64,000 nucleotides of DNA from UBA6163 sp031411655 (lineage in GTDB: Bacteria > Planctomycetota > Planctomycetia > Pirellulales > Pirellulaceae): the NCBI GenBank assembly GCA_031411655.1, contig JANOBM010000180.1, positions 1-64,000 on the forward strand. Direction: 5' to 3'. Positions 36,969-46,195 of this stretch are shown piece after piece. Numbering within the stretch: the stretch's first letter is position 1; each line of letters starts with the position of its first letter. The position numbers were made by a program, and so were the translations under genes. Under the pieces are notes generated by a model. It was not told the DNA's origin, made no database searches, and saw nothing but the letters and a program-made list of their open reading frames with translations.

Positions 36969-38109
36969 GATGTTTCCTTGGCAAAGAGGTCACGATTGAA
37001 TCCGCAACGGCAATGATGCGTTCGGTCACTTGCTGTGGGACGCCAGCCTGTTCTGACTCACCGCTAATGGCAGCATGCTCCGCGCGACCAACTCCTGAGT
37101 CGATTTCAATAACAGTAGCAGAGCCTTCAATGCCACCACGGCAGCGATCGACCTCCACTCGTAGTCTTCGGTTGGAGGAACTCAGGGACCTTCCTGGTAC
37201 GGTTGAAAGAGGAGCGTTCCTGCTTGAGCTTTTGGCCAATTGTTTATCGGGGGACACAAACCAATTGACGTCCGCAAAGCTGGGACGCCCCCTGACTTCT
37301 GCAGGGCGAATGAACAGGCCTACCGTACCACTTGATTCGGCTGCCAACTGGAGACGCCGCGCGTCACGATCATCCAACCAGGAACCGATTTCTACCCAGA
37401 CCGCCGCGATGGCGTCACAACGAAGAGTTTGGTCGATGGCCCAAACCATGTCGGAATGAGTGTGGTGCTCTTTCTTGGTGACGATAACCATCCGGTTCGC
37501 AGGAATGCCCAGTGCGATGGCCGCGGGTGGATAAAATGTGTTAGTGGCAAACGGCGACATCTCGCCCGATGAGATTGAGCGGCTTGAGGCGAAGCGACGA
37601 GGGGAATTAGACCAATCAAAAATGACGATCGGCTTGCCACCAGAGATGCTAGACCTTGCGATTTCTGACGCTGCGATCGTGGCGAGTGTCGCCGCGCCAG
37701 TTCCCCCTACCCACTGAACGATCGTGCCGCGCCGCAAACCGCCGTGAGGTAGCATCGCATTGAGAACCGAACCTCCGGTCGAAAAACAGGCCAGAGCGTC
37801 GCCGTCGCTCTGGCGACCGGGCGATTGGATCCGTTGTATCCGAGCACGCAACTGATCTAGGTTGGGCTTTGACGAACCATTGTCCGAAGAAACAGGACCA
37901 CTGGACGGCAACGGCGGAACGGCGTTTGGTGACTTCACGCGGTTGGCAGTGGTCTGAGCAACCACCGCTTTGCCGGCCACCGCCTGGCCGGCCACCGTCT
38001 TGCTGGCCACCGCTTTGCCGGCCACTGAAGTGGAGACGACTGGCCTCGACACCGCGGCCGGCGCGGTGGGCAAATCGAGCGGAAATAACAGCATTTGTTG
38101 TGTCATCAT
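36862..38109 (-). CDS. imuA: ImuA-like RecA-fold protein
   Basis: A protein of about 415 residues, the usual partner of ImuB. The RecA-like core (about 110-290) starts with LDQLRARIQRIQ and continues MLPHGGLRRGTIVQWVGGTGAATLA, a degenerate Walker A, followed by IVIFDWSNS, AIDQTLRCDAIAAVWVEIG and RRLQLAAESSGTVGLFIRP, all typical of ImuA. The N-terminus reads MTQQMLLFPLDLP, with a QMLLF clamp-like motif. It continues with an Ala/Val-rich segment built from four 15-bp DNA repeats (37964-38023). A start at 38142 is possible; I prefer 38109 or 38106, just before the motif. ImuA proteins bind RecA and ImuB. Confidence 0.85.
   Translation of the reverse strand: MMTQQMLLFPLDLPTAPAAVSRPVVSTSVAGKAVASKTVAGQAVAGKAVVAQTTANRVKSPNAVPPLPSSGPVSSDNGSSKPNLDQLRARIQRIQSPGRQSDGDALACFSTGGSVLNAMLPHGGLRRGTIVQWVGGTGAATLATIAASEIARSSISGGKPIVIFDWSNSPRRFASSRSISSGEMSPFATNTFYPPAAIALGIPANRMVIVTKKEHHTHSDMVWAIDQTLRCDAIAAVWVEIGSWLDDRDARRLQLAAESSGTVGLFIRPAEVRGRPSFADVNWFVSPDKQLAKSSSRNAPLSTVPGRSLSSSNRRLRVEVDRCRGGIEGSATVIEIDSGVGRAEHAAISGESEQAGVPQQVTERIIAVADSIVTSLPRKHHAAALAGDLARRLADPTIAKRSSIERNKRDSRRAS
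37964..38023. repeat. Four 15-bp tandem repeats inside imuA
   Basis: Units at 37964-37978, 37979-37993, 37994-38008 and 38009-38023 share the pattern accgctttgccggcc with a few substitutions. They encode VAGKA-like pentapeptides in the linker between the ImuA clamp-like motif and the RecA core. Repeat number may vary between strains. Confidence 0.8.
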
Positions 38110-38272
38110 GAGCACATTTTCATTCGTTATCGCTGCGGCCAACCGCTAGCCGTGATCGGTGCACCGGCGCACCCAGCCAAAACCTTCTATATTGGCCGAC
38201 ACCACCACTGAGGATCTCGCTTTGCTAGCAAAGCCGTTATCCATAAAGTACTGGCATCCTGTTCACTATTCA

Positions 38273-38617
38273 ATGGAGTTATCGGCCGTGATGCAAAAAA
38301 TCCGTTGGTTAACTTTGCTTTTTGGCGTCGTCCTTTTGATGGCAGCGATGTATCAAAACTCAGAAACCGCAACAGTGAAGCTTTTCGCTTTTGAAGCAGC
38401 TCTTCCGAAATACGTGCTTTTGTTCGTTTCCGTGGCGCTCGGTTTCCTCTTGGGAGCGATCACCACTGGGCGGATGCTCCGTCGTTCCGCCCGTTCGAAG
38501 GCCGCCGCCGAGAAATCGCCTGGAAGTCCGGCCACAAAGCAGAGCGTGAAGCCAACCGAAGAGCCCAGCGAGCCCACCTCGCGGTCTTTTGAAACGAAGA
38601 GCCCCACAAGTACTTGA
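38273..38617 (+). CDS. LapA-domain membrane protein
   Basis: A protein of about 114 residues with two membrane segments (about 12-30 and 45-66) joined by a short loop, and a basic then Ser/Thr/Pro-rich tail. The sequence RWLTLLFGVVLLMAAMYQNSE with FVSVALGFLLGAITTGRMLRR fits the LapA domain, found in lipopolysaccharide-assembly and cell-envelope proteins. The frame is open from 38159; ATG 38273 or 38291 places the first membrane segment near the N-terminus. It lies between imuA and the clamp-motif protein but on the opposite strand. Confidence 0.75.
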   Translation: MELSAVMQKIRWLTLLFGVVLLMAAMYQNSETATVKLFAFEAALPKYVLLFVSVALGFLLGAITTGRMLRRSARSKAAAEKSPGSPATKQSVKPTEEPSEPTSRSFETKSPTST

Positions 38618-38644
38618 AATGGAGTCCCACCGGTACAGGCCTTC

Positions 38645-38989
38645 TTAGCGAGGGCTGAGGACTCGGATCGACTTTCTTGGGTTCTCCGCGCGTCGTCGAG
38701 CCAATGCTTCGCGTCGGCGGGCCATGAGGTCGTATCTCGCCAAGACGAGCCTCGCCAGCTCACCCATTGGCTGAACCGAGCCGCTGCGTTGGGAGCGGAT
38801 GTCCATCGGCATTGCCTCTGAACGCGTTGTCTCTAAACGCATTGCCGGTTCCGCAGCGGTAGTGCCCTGCCGAGTCGACATTGCGACGACACCTGCCTGG
38901 GATGGGGGGCTAACCGAATGGATTGCTGAGGAAGAGGCAACCGAATCGAATTGGTAAGGCAGATCGAAAAGTGACAATTGAGTGAACAT
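38645..38989 (-). CDS. Small protein with a perfect sliding-clamp motif
   Basis: A 114-residue protein of no named family. It begins MFTQLSLFDLPYQF; QLSLF at residues 4-8 is an exact match to the bacterial beta-clamp binding consensus QL(S/D)LF. A polar, presumably disordered Ser/Thr/Arg-rich middle follows, then a helical basic C-terminus (GELARLVLARYDLMARRREALARRRA). A TTG two codons upstream could also start it. It lies 535 bp upstream of imuA on the same strand, with the LapA gene (opposite strand) between. A role at the replication clamp is inferred from the motif alone. Confidence 0.6.
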   Translation of the reverse strand: MFTQLSLFDLPYQFDSVASSSAIHSVSPPSQAGVVAMSTRQGTTAAEPAMRLETTRSEAMPMDIRSQRSGSVQPMGELARLVLARYDLMARRREALARRRAENPRKSIRVLSPR

Positions 38990-39143
38990 GACCAAACTTT
39001 CGATGGAAGAGGCTCGTTCTTGACCACGGGTGAATTGCGGTCGATTCGACCTTGATCACCCAACGAGAACCATCTTCAGCGTGTCCTGTGACACGTCTGG
39101 TCAACGCACGAAAAGAAATCTTAAAAATTCCTCACCAGGAAAA

Positions 39144-40271
39144 TCAGACTGCGACCAGTTGCACCAAATCACGCCGGTCATTGGCCTCGATTGCTCGGCG
39201 TTCCAAATCCTCATCCACCAGGCGGTACCAGACATCGCGCTGACGTGGAATGAAGCCCAACTCTTCGATCGCGTCGCGAATTTGTCGAAGGGTCAGAAAG
39301 TGGACTGTTCCCGCTTCAGCAACCACGTTCTCTTCAATCATCAGGCTGCCCATATCGTTGGCACCGAACAGCATCGCCAGTTGACCAATCTTCAACCCCT
39401 GCGTCACCCAACTACTTTGAATGCTGGGAACGTTATCAAGAAACAAACGAGAAACTGCCTGAGTTTTGAGGTATTCAAACGAGCCGGTCGGGAGGGTGTA
39501 CGCCATCTCAGTATGTTCGGGCTGGAAAGTCCAGCAGATGAACGCGGTGAAGCCACCTGTCTCGTCTTGCAAGTCACGAATGCGTTTCAAATGCTCGACT
39601 CGCTCTTCAAGCGTTTCGACATGTCCAAACATCATCGTCGCCGTACTGATGCCACCCATCTGATGCCAGACACGCATCACTTCCAACCAATCGTCTGACA
39701 TCACTTTTCCACGAGTCAATACTTGGCGAACCCGATCGACTAAGATTTCGGCACCGCCGCCAGGGATGGACCCAAGTCCCGCGCTGCGTAGCCGTTCGAG
39801 TACTTCTCGAAGCGGCATCTTATTGACTTTAGTAAAATGGTGGAGCTCAGGCGGACTGAAGCCGTGGATATTGATGGTTGGACACTCTCGCTTGATATCG
39901 CGGAGCATCTCTTCGTACCAATCAAGCGTAAACTTGGGATGGAGTCCACCCTGAAGCAAAATCTGGTTGCCACCAAGTTCTACGGTTTCTCGCACCTTCG
40001 CAAGCAACACTTCTCGCGGCAAAACGTAACCCTCATCGCTTTTCGGGCCGCGATAGAAGGCGCAAAAATTACAGACGGCCGTACAGATATTGGTGTAGTT
40101 GATGTTGCGATCGACGTTGTAGGTGCGATACGGCTCCGGGTGCAGACGCCGGGTGACCGCATCTGCGGCAGCACCGATCGCGGCAAGGTCATTCGAACGT
40201 AGTAGCGTGAGCGCATCATCGCACGATAATCGAACACCGCTGACCGCCTTATCGAGTAGAGAATTAATCAT
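39144..40271 (-). CDS. mqnC: MqnC, cyclic dehypoxanthinyl futalosine synthase
   Basis: A 375-residue radical-SAM enzyme of the futalosine route to menaquinone. The cluster motif CTAVCNFC (Cys63, 67, 70; CX3CX2C) follows RNINYTNI, and the family signatures EGYVLPREV, ILLQGGLHPKFTLDWYEEML, INIHGFSPPELHHF, SIPGGGAEIL and GEVE/FGHVETLEERVEHL-type segments are present. It converts dehypoxanthine futalosine to the cyclic form in the cytoplasm. It lies 9 nt after mqnA on the same strand, forming a two-gene unit; other pathway genes are not in the window. Confidence 0.96.
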   Translation of the reverse strand: MINSLLDKAVSGVRLSCDDALTLLRSNDLAAIGAAADAVTRRLHPEPYRTYNVDRNINYTNICTAVCNFCAFYRGPKSDEGYVLPREVLLAKVRETVELGGNQILLQGGLHPKFTLDWYEEMLRDIKRECPTINIHGFSPPELHHFTKVNKMPLREVLERLRSAGLGSIPGGGAEILVDRVRQVLTRGKVMSDDWLEVMRVWHQMGGISTATMMFGHVETLEERVEHLKRIRDLQDETGGFTAFICWTFQPEHTEMAYTLPTGSFEYLKTQAVSRLFLDNVPSIQSSWVTQGLKIGQLAMLFGANDMGSLMIEENVVAEAGTVHFLTLRQIRDAIEELGFIPRQRDVWYRLVDEDLERRAIEANDRRDLVQLVAV

Positions 40272-40280
40272 CAGTTCAGG

Positions 40281-41129
40281 TTATGGTGTGGGGAATGATC
40301 GCGGTGTTGCGAGAGCAGATGTTGGCTTTGTTACTGCCGGTAGAGGATCGAGCAGCCCAAGACGTGAAGCCTTTTGGCGAAACAGTTCTAACCCATCTAA
40401 CTCGCGTGGTCCGAGTTCAAAATACAGGTTCTCTTCAAAGTATCGACTGAGATCGTCGATCGTCAAACCATGCGGTCCAGCTTCTTTGCGAGCGATTTCT
40501 GCAAAGGATGCTGTCCCCGCATCGCGAGACTGTTGTAATGCGTTTATCAACGAAGCGGTTTCAACAGGCAATCGCGATGCGAGATTCTCTCTTGCAACCC
40601 ACATCGCGAAAACAAAGGGCAAGCCCGTCCACTGACACCACTTCTCACCCAAATCCCAGATCTCGTCGTACAAATCCAGTTGAGGATGCATGGCACGATC
40701 ACCGATCAGAAGCACCGCATCGACGTCAGCGGAAGTCGGATCTTGTTCCATCGTCAGTGTCACGGCAACGGGGTGGATTCCGTGCAACTCCGATAGCAGA
40801 ATTCGCACCATCGTCGCGCTGGTACGGCTCCCTTCGTCGAGAGCCAATCGCTTGATCTGCGAAATCGGCACACGACTTAAAAGACGCACGCTCCAAACCG
40901 GGCCGCGACAGGCTATCGCCGCATCCGACACGACTCGGTAGCCCCGTGGAATACCTCGAAAAAATTCGATCGAGGGGACGAGTGCCACGTCCAGTCTGCC
41001 GGAGGAGAGGTCGTCCGCTAAACGGCTCGGCAAATTGAGCGACAAGTCCGCGATCCCGCGCAACCGCTCTCGCAGCCCATGGATGAGCGGTCGAGAATTT
41101 AAATAGGAAACGGCGCCTACGCGAAGCAT
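40281..41129 (-). CDS. mqnA: MqnA, chorismate dehydratase
   Basis: A 282-residue enzyme with a periplasmic-binding-protein-like fold that removes water from chorismate in the first step of futalosine-dependent menaquinone synthesis. The N-terminus LRVGAVSYLNSRPLIHGL is diagnostic. Other matching stretches are SRLADDLSSGRLDVALVPSIEF, ACRGPVWSVRLLSRVP, LALDEGSRTSATMVRILL and LGEKWCQWTGLPFVFAMWVA. It is cytoplasmic and has no signal. It is followed by mqnC, so this organism makes menaquinone by the futalosine pathway. Confidence 0.96.
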   Translation of the reverse strand: MLRVGAVSYLNSRPLIHGLRERLRGIADLSLNLPSRLADDLSSGRLDVALVPSIEFFRGIPRGYRVVSDAAIACRGPVWSVRLLSRVPISQIKRLALDEGSRTSATMVRILLSELHGIHPVAVTLTMEQDPTSADVDAVLLIGDRAMHPQLDLYDEIWDLGEKWCQWTGLPFVFAMWVARENLASRLPVETASLINALQQSRDAGTASFAEIARKEAGPHGLTIDDLSRYFEENLYFELGPRELDGLELFRQKASRLGLLDPLPAVTKPTSALATPRSFPTP

Positions 41130-41238
41130 TTTTTATCGCCATGTCGAGCTGGTTGTCTGCCCGACGATAACCGAACATGCGTCGTCGAGGCAACCGGCCA
41201 GCAGTCGCGATTTCGCAGCCACATGGGTTGAAAAACGA

Positions 41239-43398
41239 TCAATCGGGCGTGTCGAGATACGGGTCTTGGCCGATTTCGCGCTGCATCTTTTTCCGCTCTT
41301 TTTCATGGTGAAGCAGTACCATGCGATCACGGAAGTGCTTTCGTTCCACGCGGCGCTGAGCCTTTCGGAACAACGAGGCGTAACGATCCACATTTGCAGG
41401 GGAGGCCTGTCCGACGATGGACGCCCCCAATTTCTTCAATGCTTCGCTCTTTTCCGGGCCTAGACCGTTTTTAAGAATGTCATCGTCAAGCGAAAGATAT
41501 TGGCGATAGGAGCCTTTGTCGCCTTGGCGGCCACAGCGCCCGATCAATTGACGGTCGATTCGAGCCGCGTCATGCATTTCGGTGCAAATGACATGCATTC
41601 CTCCCAGCTTTTCGATCTCCGGTTTTAATTTCACGTCGGTTCCTCGGCCTGCCATGTTGGTCGCGACCGTGACTTTGCATCTCTCACCAGCCCGCGCGAC
41701 GATTTCGGCTTCTTCGGCCACCTTATTGGCATTCAGAACTTCATGAGGGATACCGGCATGTTCCAGCAACCGAGATAAGACCTCACTCTTGTCGATCGAT
41801 CGAGTGCCGATCAGTACGGGCCGACCCGATGAATGCAATGATACGACCTCCTCAACGATCGCCTCGTACTTCTTTAGCGCACTGCCGAACACTCGGTCAG
41901 CAAGTTGTTCACGGCGTGGGGGACGATTAGTAGGAACACGAAGCACCGGGGTGCGGTAGATTCGTTTTAGCTCACCGGCGCTGGTTGCTGCGGTTCCAGT
42001 CATCCCCGCCAGCCGTTCATAACGAAGGAACAAATCCTGGATGGTGATACGAGCGGCCTGACCGGTGGGAACGCTGATCTCTATCTGCTCTTTTGCCTCG
42101 ATGGCTTGGTGGATCCCATCACGCCATTTTCGACCTTCCGCAAGGCGTCCAGTGAACTCATCGACGATTACGATTTCGTCGCCACCCTTTTCGCTAGGGC
42201 GCACTACGTACTGACGGTTGAGCGTAAATTCCTCGTAAACCTTGATGGCTCGCTCGGTGAATTCGTAGAGGTCTACCAATCCCATGGTGCGAACAAGGTC
42301 TTGCTTGGGAAGCGAGCGGACTTTTTGACGGCCACGGGCTGTCAGTTCAAATCGCTTCGTTTCATTATCGATGTAATAGTGTTCCTCCGCCTTAAATTGC
42401 GGCGCGATTTCGGCAGCCCAGCGATAGGTTTGGACGATTTGGTCGCGTACGTTGTCTTCAATGGAACCAATGATGAGCGGCGTGCGGGCCTCGTCGATCA
42501 AGATGCTGTCGGCTTCATCGACGAGACAGAAATGCATTCCCCGCATCACGACAGCATCACCTGTTTGACTGAAGCCACCGCCACCACCGTCTCCGAGCAT
42601 CTCCGTTTGCAATCGATTCTGAGCACGCATCAGCAAGCGATCGCGAAGAAAATCAAACCCAAATTCCTTCGCCGTTCCGTAGGTCACTGCTGCTGCATAG
42701 GCGGTTCGCCTCGCCGTTTGGTCGTCGGGTGTCTGAATCACGCCGACCGATATGCCCAGCAAATCAAAAAGCGGTCGCATCCACTCCGCATCACGTTTGG
42801 CGAGGTAATCATTGACGGTCGCAAGGTGTGCACCCTTACCGACCAGCGAATGGAGATAAAGAGGTAGCGTTGCGGTCAGCGTCTTACCCTCACCGGTTTG
42901 CATCTCCGCGATGTAACCTTCGAAAAGTGCGATGCCGCCAATCATTTGAACGTCGTAATGACGCATCGCCAATGCACGGCGTCCAGCTTCTCTCACCAAC
43001 GCGTAAGCTTCAGGAAGAATCGATGCAAGTTTCTCGCCTGCCATGGCCCGATAGCGAATCGCGAGGCTTCGTTTTCGTAAATTCGATTCCTCCTCCGACA
43101 TCAGTATGGGCTCGATCGCGTTGATTTGATGGAGCAGCTTACGCCACCGCACCATACGAAAAGAAAATCCGCTAAGCCCGAATCGGAAGCCCGATGATTG
43201 CTTGGACGCGGGTGTGGGCGCTGTTGGCGAAGGCGTGAGAGCCGCAGAGTCGCCGTCATCGTTTGCTTCGTTAACTTCAGAAAGAAGAGTACTTAGCGAA
43301 TTCTCACCCAAAGCGTCACCAGAAACCGGAAGCTCGTTGGGTTGCAACGCTGGATTCGGCTCGGTCGATCGTGAGGGGAAGTTGGAAGCGGTCGTCAT
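41239..43398 (-). CDS. secA: SecA-type translocase ATPase, short form
   Basis: A 719-residue SecA. After a long, Ser/Pro-rich, probably disordered N-terminal extension (about 1-80), it has Walker A MQTGEGKT (about 166-173), GTAKEFGFDFLRDR, the DEAD-like box VDEADSILIDEARTPLII, the IVDEFTGRLAEGRKWRDGIHQAIEAKE crosslinking region, GMTGTA and ATNMAGRGTDVKL. It ends soon after the helicase and scaffold parts (RFRDRMVLLHHEK), about 150 residues shorter than E. coli SecA, and lacks the C-terminal Cys/His zinc domain that binds SecB and lipid. It could be a second, specialised SecA or the sole enzyme in reduced form. A Gly-rich insertion (GDGGGGGF) is also odd. Confidence 0.93.
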   Translation of the reverse strand: MTTASNFPSRSTEPNPALQPNELPVSGDALGENSLSTLLSEVNEANDDGDSAALTPSPTAPTPASKQSSGFRFGLSGFSFRMVRWRKLLHQINAIEPILMSEEESNLRKRSLAIRYRAMAGEKLASILPEAYALVREAGRRALAMRHYDVQMIGGIALFEGYIAEMQTGEGKTLTATLPLYLHSLVGKGAHLATVNDYLAKRDAEWMRPLFDLLGISVGVIQTPDDQTARRTAYAAAVTYGTAKEFGFDFLRDRLLMRAQNRLQTEMLGDGGGGGFSQTGDAVVMRGMHFCLVDEADSILIDEARTPLIIGSIEDNVRDQIVQTYRWAAEIAPQFKAEEHYYIDNETKRFELTARGRQKVRSLPKQDLVRTMGLVDLYEFTERAIKVYEEFTLNRQYVVRPSEKGGDEIVIVDEFTGRLAEGRKWRDGIHQAIEAKEQIEISVPTGQAARITIQDLFLRYERLAGMTGTAATSAGELKRIYRTPVLRVPTNRPPRREQLADRVFGSALKKYEAIVEEVVSLHSSGRPVLIGTRSIDKSEVLSRLLEHAGIPHEVLNANKVAEEAEIVARAGERCKVTVATNMAGRGTDVKLKPEIEKLGGMHVICTEMHDAARIDRQLIGRCGRQGDKGSYRQYLSLDDDILKNGLGPEKSEALKKLGASIVGQASPANVDRYASLFRKAQRRVERKHFRDRMVLLHHEKERKKMQREIGQDPYLDTPD

Positions 43399-43606
43399 AA
43401 TGCCTAGGACTTTGAGTCTAATAACCAGTTCGGCTCATTTTAGCGAATCTATCCGCCGACGAGACCGCTAAAAATCGATCGAAAAACCGGAAGATGCGTA
43501 TTCTGGGTCGTGTTTCACTGCTGATCCGAAGGTTCTGAATGCAACGGTCGATTCTGTCGATCCTCTTTTCCAGGTCGTAGTAGTATTCCCGGACCTTCGA
43601 GAACCA

Positions 43607-45094
43607 ATGATGAAACTGTACTTGCGTGGGTTGACGATGACGGCGGCTTTGCTGTCAACCTCAGTCGCATTTTCCGCCGATCAAATCGCATCCTCCTACG
43701 TCGGCGACTCCGAAGCTGATTACTACGGTGAGGAGGCAGCTCCATCCGAGTACCCCATCACCGAACAGTCGGATAACGAGGATGCCAGTATCGTCCAGGC
43801 GTCAGCATCCCTGCATGCCGGCGATGAGGCGATGGCGCCACGCAGTTCAGTACAAGCCGCTTCCTCCTACAACGGGTCGCCAGCGCCGTACGCTCCGCAA
43901 GCAGCTTACGTACCAGCCAACCCTTACCAGGCCGTAGGCTTCCGCCAAAACAGAGCGTCCCATTCCATGTCTTCGGATTGCGACGGAAGTTGCAATGGCT
44001 CATGCAATGGTGGCTGTGCCGCTAGAGGTCGGTTCAGTCGTTTGATGTCGAACCGCTGCCCCGATGTGTGGCTGCAAGCAGAGACTCTGCTATGGTTCTC
44101 GCAAACCCGTACCACACCGCCGCTGGTCGCCTTGGCGCCAGCAGGTGAATTGCCCTTCCTTGGCAACCCAAACGCAACGGTTGTCGGCGATCAGTACGGA
44201 AACAATCTGGCACCGGGATTGCGTTTGGACTTCGGCAAGTACTTCGGCAACGGAAATTTCGGGATTGGAGGTCGTCTTTGGGGTCTCACTGACGACGATG
44301 AAAGCTTGAGCCTATCGGGCGATGGTACCGGACAATCGATCGGTCGCCCGTTCTTTAACTCCGGAATTGGAATCGAGGACGCTGTCTTCGTTGCCTTCGA
44401 AGCGGGCGGTGTCGATGACTTCCAAGGTTCGGTGAGCGGACAAACTTCGCTGAGCTTGGTGGCCGCAGAAGCCTATGGCCGGATGAATCTTGGAAGCGGA
44501 AACGAATACCACACCGACTTGATCGGTGGTTACTCCTACTTCGGTATTGATGACGACCTTGCGATTCGCAGCACGTCGATCGATAAGGAAGACGGTGGTG
44601 TGACGACATTCAGCGATTCGTTCCGAGCGAAAAACCGATTCCATGGTGGACAACTCGGAGCCGAAACGATCCTGCGTCGTGGTCGATGGGTGGCTCGATC
44701 GTTGACCAAGGTCCACTTGGGCAACATGAATCAAACCATGGCGATGGAAGGCCGTGCTACTGTGACCGATAACAACCTAGCACCTCTCCAAACGTTTAAT
44801 CGGGGTTTGTTGGTCGCAGACGGAAATCGTGGTGTGTTTCAACGGGACCAATTCGCTTTCGCACCCGAACTCAACCTTAAGCTCGGTTATCGCTTCCGAG
44901 ACCACGTGACGTTTACCGTAGGTTACAGTTTCATCTACTGGAACAATGTCGCACTTGCTGGGCAACACATCGATCGTAACATCGACCTTGATACGACCAA
45001 CCTAGCTGCGGTCACTCAGTCACCAGCCTTCCGCTTCCGAAATTCGGGATTCTGGGCCCAAGGCGTTGATCTTGGCACAACGATTGAGTTCTAA
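43607..45094 (+). CDS. BBP7-type outer-membrane beta-barrel protein
   Basis: A 495-residue exported protein resembling the BBP7 family of planctomycetes. A signal peptide (about 1-24, ending AFSA) leads into a low-complexity region and a short Cys/Gly motif (CDGSCNGSCNGGC, about 125-137). The barrel (about 145-495) has alternating strands: WLQAETLLWFSQ, a motif common in BBP7 starts, then repeated aromatic strands such as GLRLDFGKYFGNGNFGIGGR, and a final strand ending in TIEF. It probably sits in the outer membrane, likely with a structural or pore role. It is monocistronic, followed by a strong terminator at 45158-45190. Confidence 0.85.
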   Translation: MMKLYLRGLTMTAALLSTSVAFSADQIASSYVGDSEADYYGEEAAPSEYPITEQSDNEDASIVQASASLHAGDEAMAPRSSVQAASSYNGSPAPYAPQAAYVPANPYQAVGFRQNRASHSMSSDCDGSCNGSCNGGCAARGRFSRLMSNRCPDVWLQAETLLWFSQTRTTPPLVALAPAGELPFLGNPNATVVGDQYGNNLAPGLRLDFGKYFGNGNFGIGGRLWGLTDDDESLSLSGDGTGQSIGRPFFNSGIGIEDAVFVAFEAGGVDDFQGSVSGQTSLSLVAAEAYGRMNLGSGNEYHTDLIGGYSYFGIDDDLAIRSTSIDKEDGGVTTFSDSFRAKNRFHGGQLGAETILRRGRWVARSLTKVHLGNMNQTMAMEGRATVTDNNLAPLQTFNRGLLVADGNRGVFQRDQFAFAPELNLKLGYRFRDHVTFTVGYSFIYWNNVALAGQHIDRNIDLDTTNLAAVTQSPAFRFRNSGFWAQGVDLGTTIEF

Positions 45095-45157
45095 GGGACC
45101 TACCGATCACGGCACCAGATGCCGGGAATCATCACAGCCGTGATTGATAGTCAATCC

Positions 45158-45190
45158 AAAAAGCGTGCTCTCACAAGAGCACGCTTTTTT
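45158..45190 (+). terminator. Intrinsic terminator after the BBP7 gene
   Basis: A perfect 14-bp stem (45158-45171 and 45176-45189) with a 4-nt loop is followed by a T-run; because the left arm begins with an A-run it could also stop transcription from the other strand. It lies about 65 nt past the BBP7 stop and before the SMP-30 gene. Confidence 0.93.
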
Positions 45191-45277
45191 CGTTTACCTG
45201 CGACTTAACGCTATACTTCTCCACAGGCGTTCCGCCTCCCAAACTTCTAGTTTCCCCTTCAAGAGACCGAGATTTCA

Positions 45278-46195
45278 ATGCTCATTCGATCTGGCTTTTT
45301 ACGCCTGGCTGCAATGCCGCTGTTGTTTGCCCTGAGCACCGTTCATGCACAAGACACGATCACTCCACTGGGCCCTGTTGAGCTTGTAAAGAATGGATTC
45401 GAATTCACGGAGGGGCCGGCCAGTGCCTCCGATGGAACGATTTATTTTAGCGACATACCGGCAAACACCATTCATCGTTTGTCCAACGATGGTTCAATCG
45501 CGGTATTTTCCAAAGAATCCAATCACACGAACGGAATGATTTTCACTGCGGACGGGCGTTTGCTGGGTTGTCAAATGGATGGAGCAGTGGTTCAGTACGA
45601 TCTGGAAACCGGGCGTGTGGCCAAAGTCATCGCCGACTCATTCGAGAGCAAGCGTTTCAATGCACCGAACGACTTGATCATCGATAAGGAAGGAGGGATC
45701 TATTTTACCGATCCACTCTATCGTGCTCCCGATCCACTTCCCCAAGGAGTGCAAACCGTCTACTACATCTCAAGTAAGGCCGTCGTCAGCCGAGTTACGG
45801 AACCAATCGCTGCACCCAATGGAATCGCACTTTCACCCGACGCCAAGACACTCTATGTCATTCCTAGCATGCAGTCGCAAATGTTAGCGTACGATGTCGA
45901 AAGCCCAGGAAAGCTGGCGAATCAACGCGTCTTTTGTACCTTGCGTCAACCCGCAGGACAGTCGAAAACCGGTGGCGATGGAATGGTCGTCGATGCCGAG
46001 GGTAATCTGTATATCACGACGCACATCGGCATACAGATCTTTTCACCTGACGGTGCCTCGATCGGTGTTGTGGCGATTCCCGAACATCCAGCGAATGTGA
46101 CTTTCGGTGGGATCGATCGAAAAACCATGTATGTCACCGCGCGAACAGGTCTTTACAAAGTCTCGATGCCAATTGCGGGACTAGAGCCTAACTAA
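45278..46195 (+). CDS. SMP-30/gluconolactonase family protein, exported
   Basis: A 305-residue protein with a signal peptide (about 1-24, ending VHAQ) and a six-bladed propeller of the SMP-30/gluconolactonase (LRE) family. Typical features are FTEGPASASDGTIYFSDI (metal-binding Glu), RFNAPNDLIIDKEGGIYFTDP (Asn, Asp), PNGIALSPDAKTLYVI and GGDGMVVDAEGNLYITT (Asp). Members open sugar lactones with a divalent metal. Its stop overlaps the convergent SDR gene by 4 nt. The neighbouring SDR and UxaA-like dehydratase suggest a sugar-acid pathway, though this protein is exported while the other two appear cytoplasmic. Confidence 0.9.
   Translation: MLIRSGFLRLAAMPLLFALSTVHAQDTITPLGPVELVKNGFEFTEGPASASDGTIYFSDIPANTIHRLSNDGSIAVFSKESNHTNGMIFTADGRLLGCQMDGAVVQYDLETGRVAKVIADSFESKRFNAPNDLIIDKEGGIYFTDPLYRAPDPLPQGVQTVYYISSKAVVSRVTEPIAAPNGIALSPDAKTLYVIPSMQSQMLAYDVESPGKLANQRVFCTLRQPAGQSKTGGDGMVVDAEGNLYITTHIGIQIFSPDGASIGVVAIPEHPANVTFGGIDRKTMYVTARTGLYKVSMPIAGLEPN

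Noticed and set aside
39030..39698. Long plus-strand open frame opposite mqnC
   Set aside because: It mirrors a well-supported gene and shows no recognisable domain.
42106..42867. 253-residue open frame antisense to secA
   Set aside because: It is a shadow of the SecA reading frame; no independent start signal or motif.
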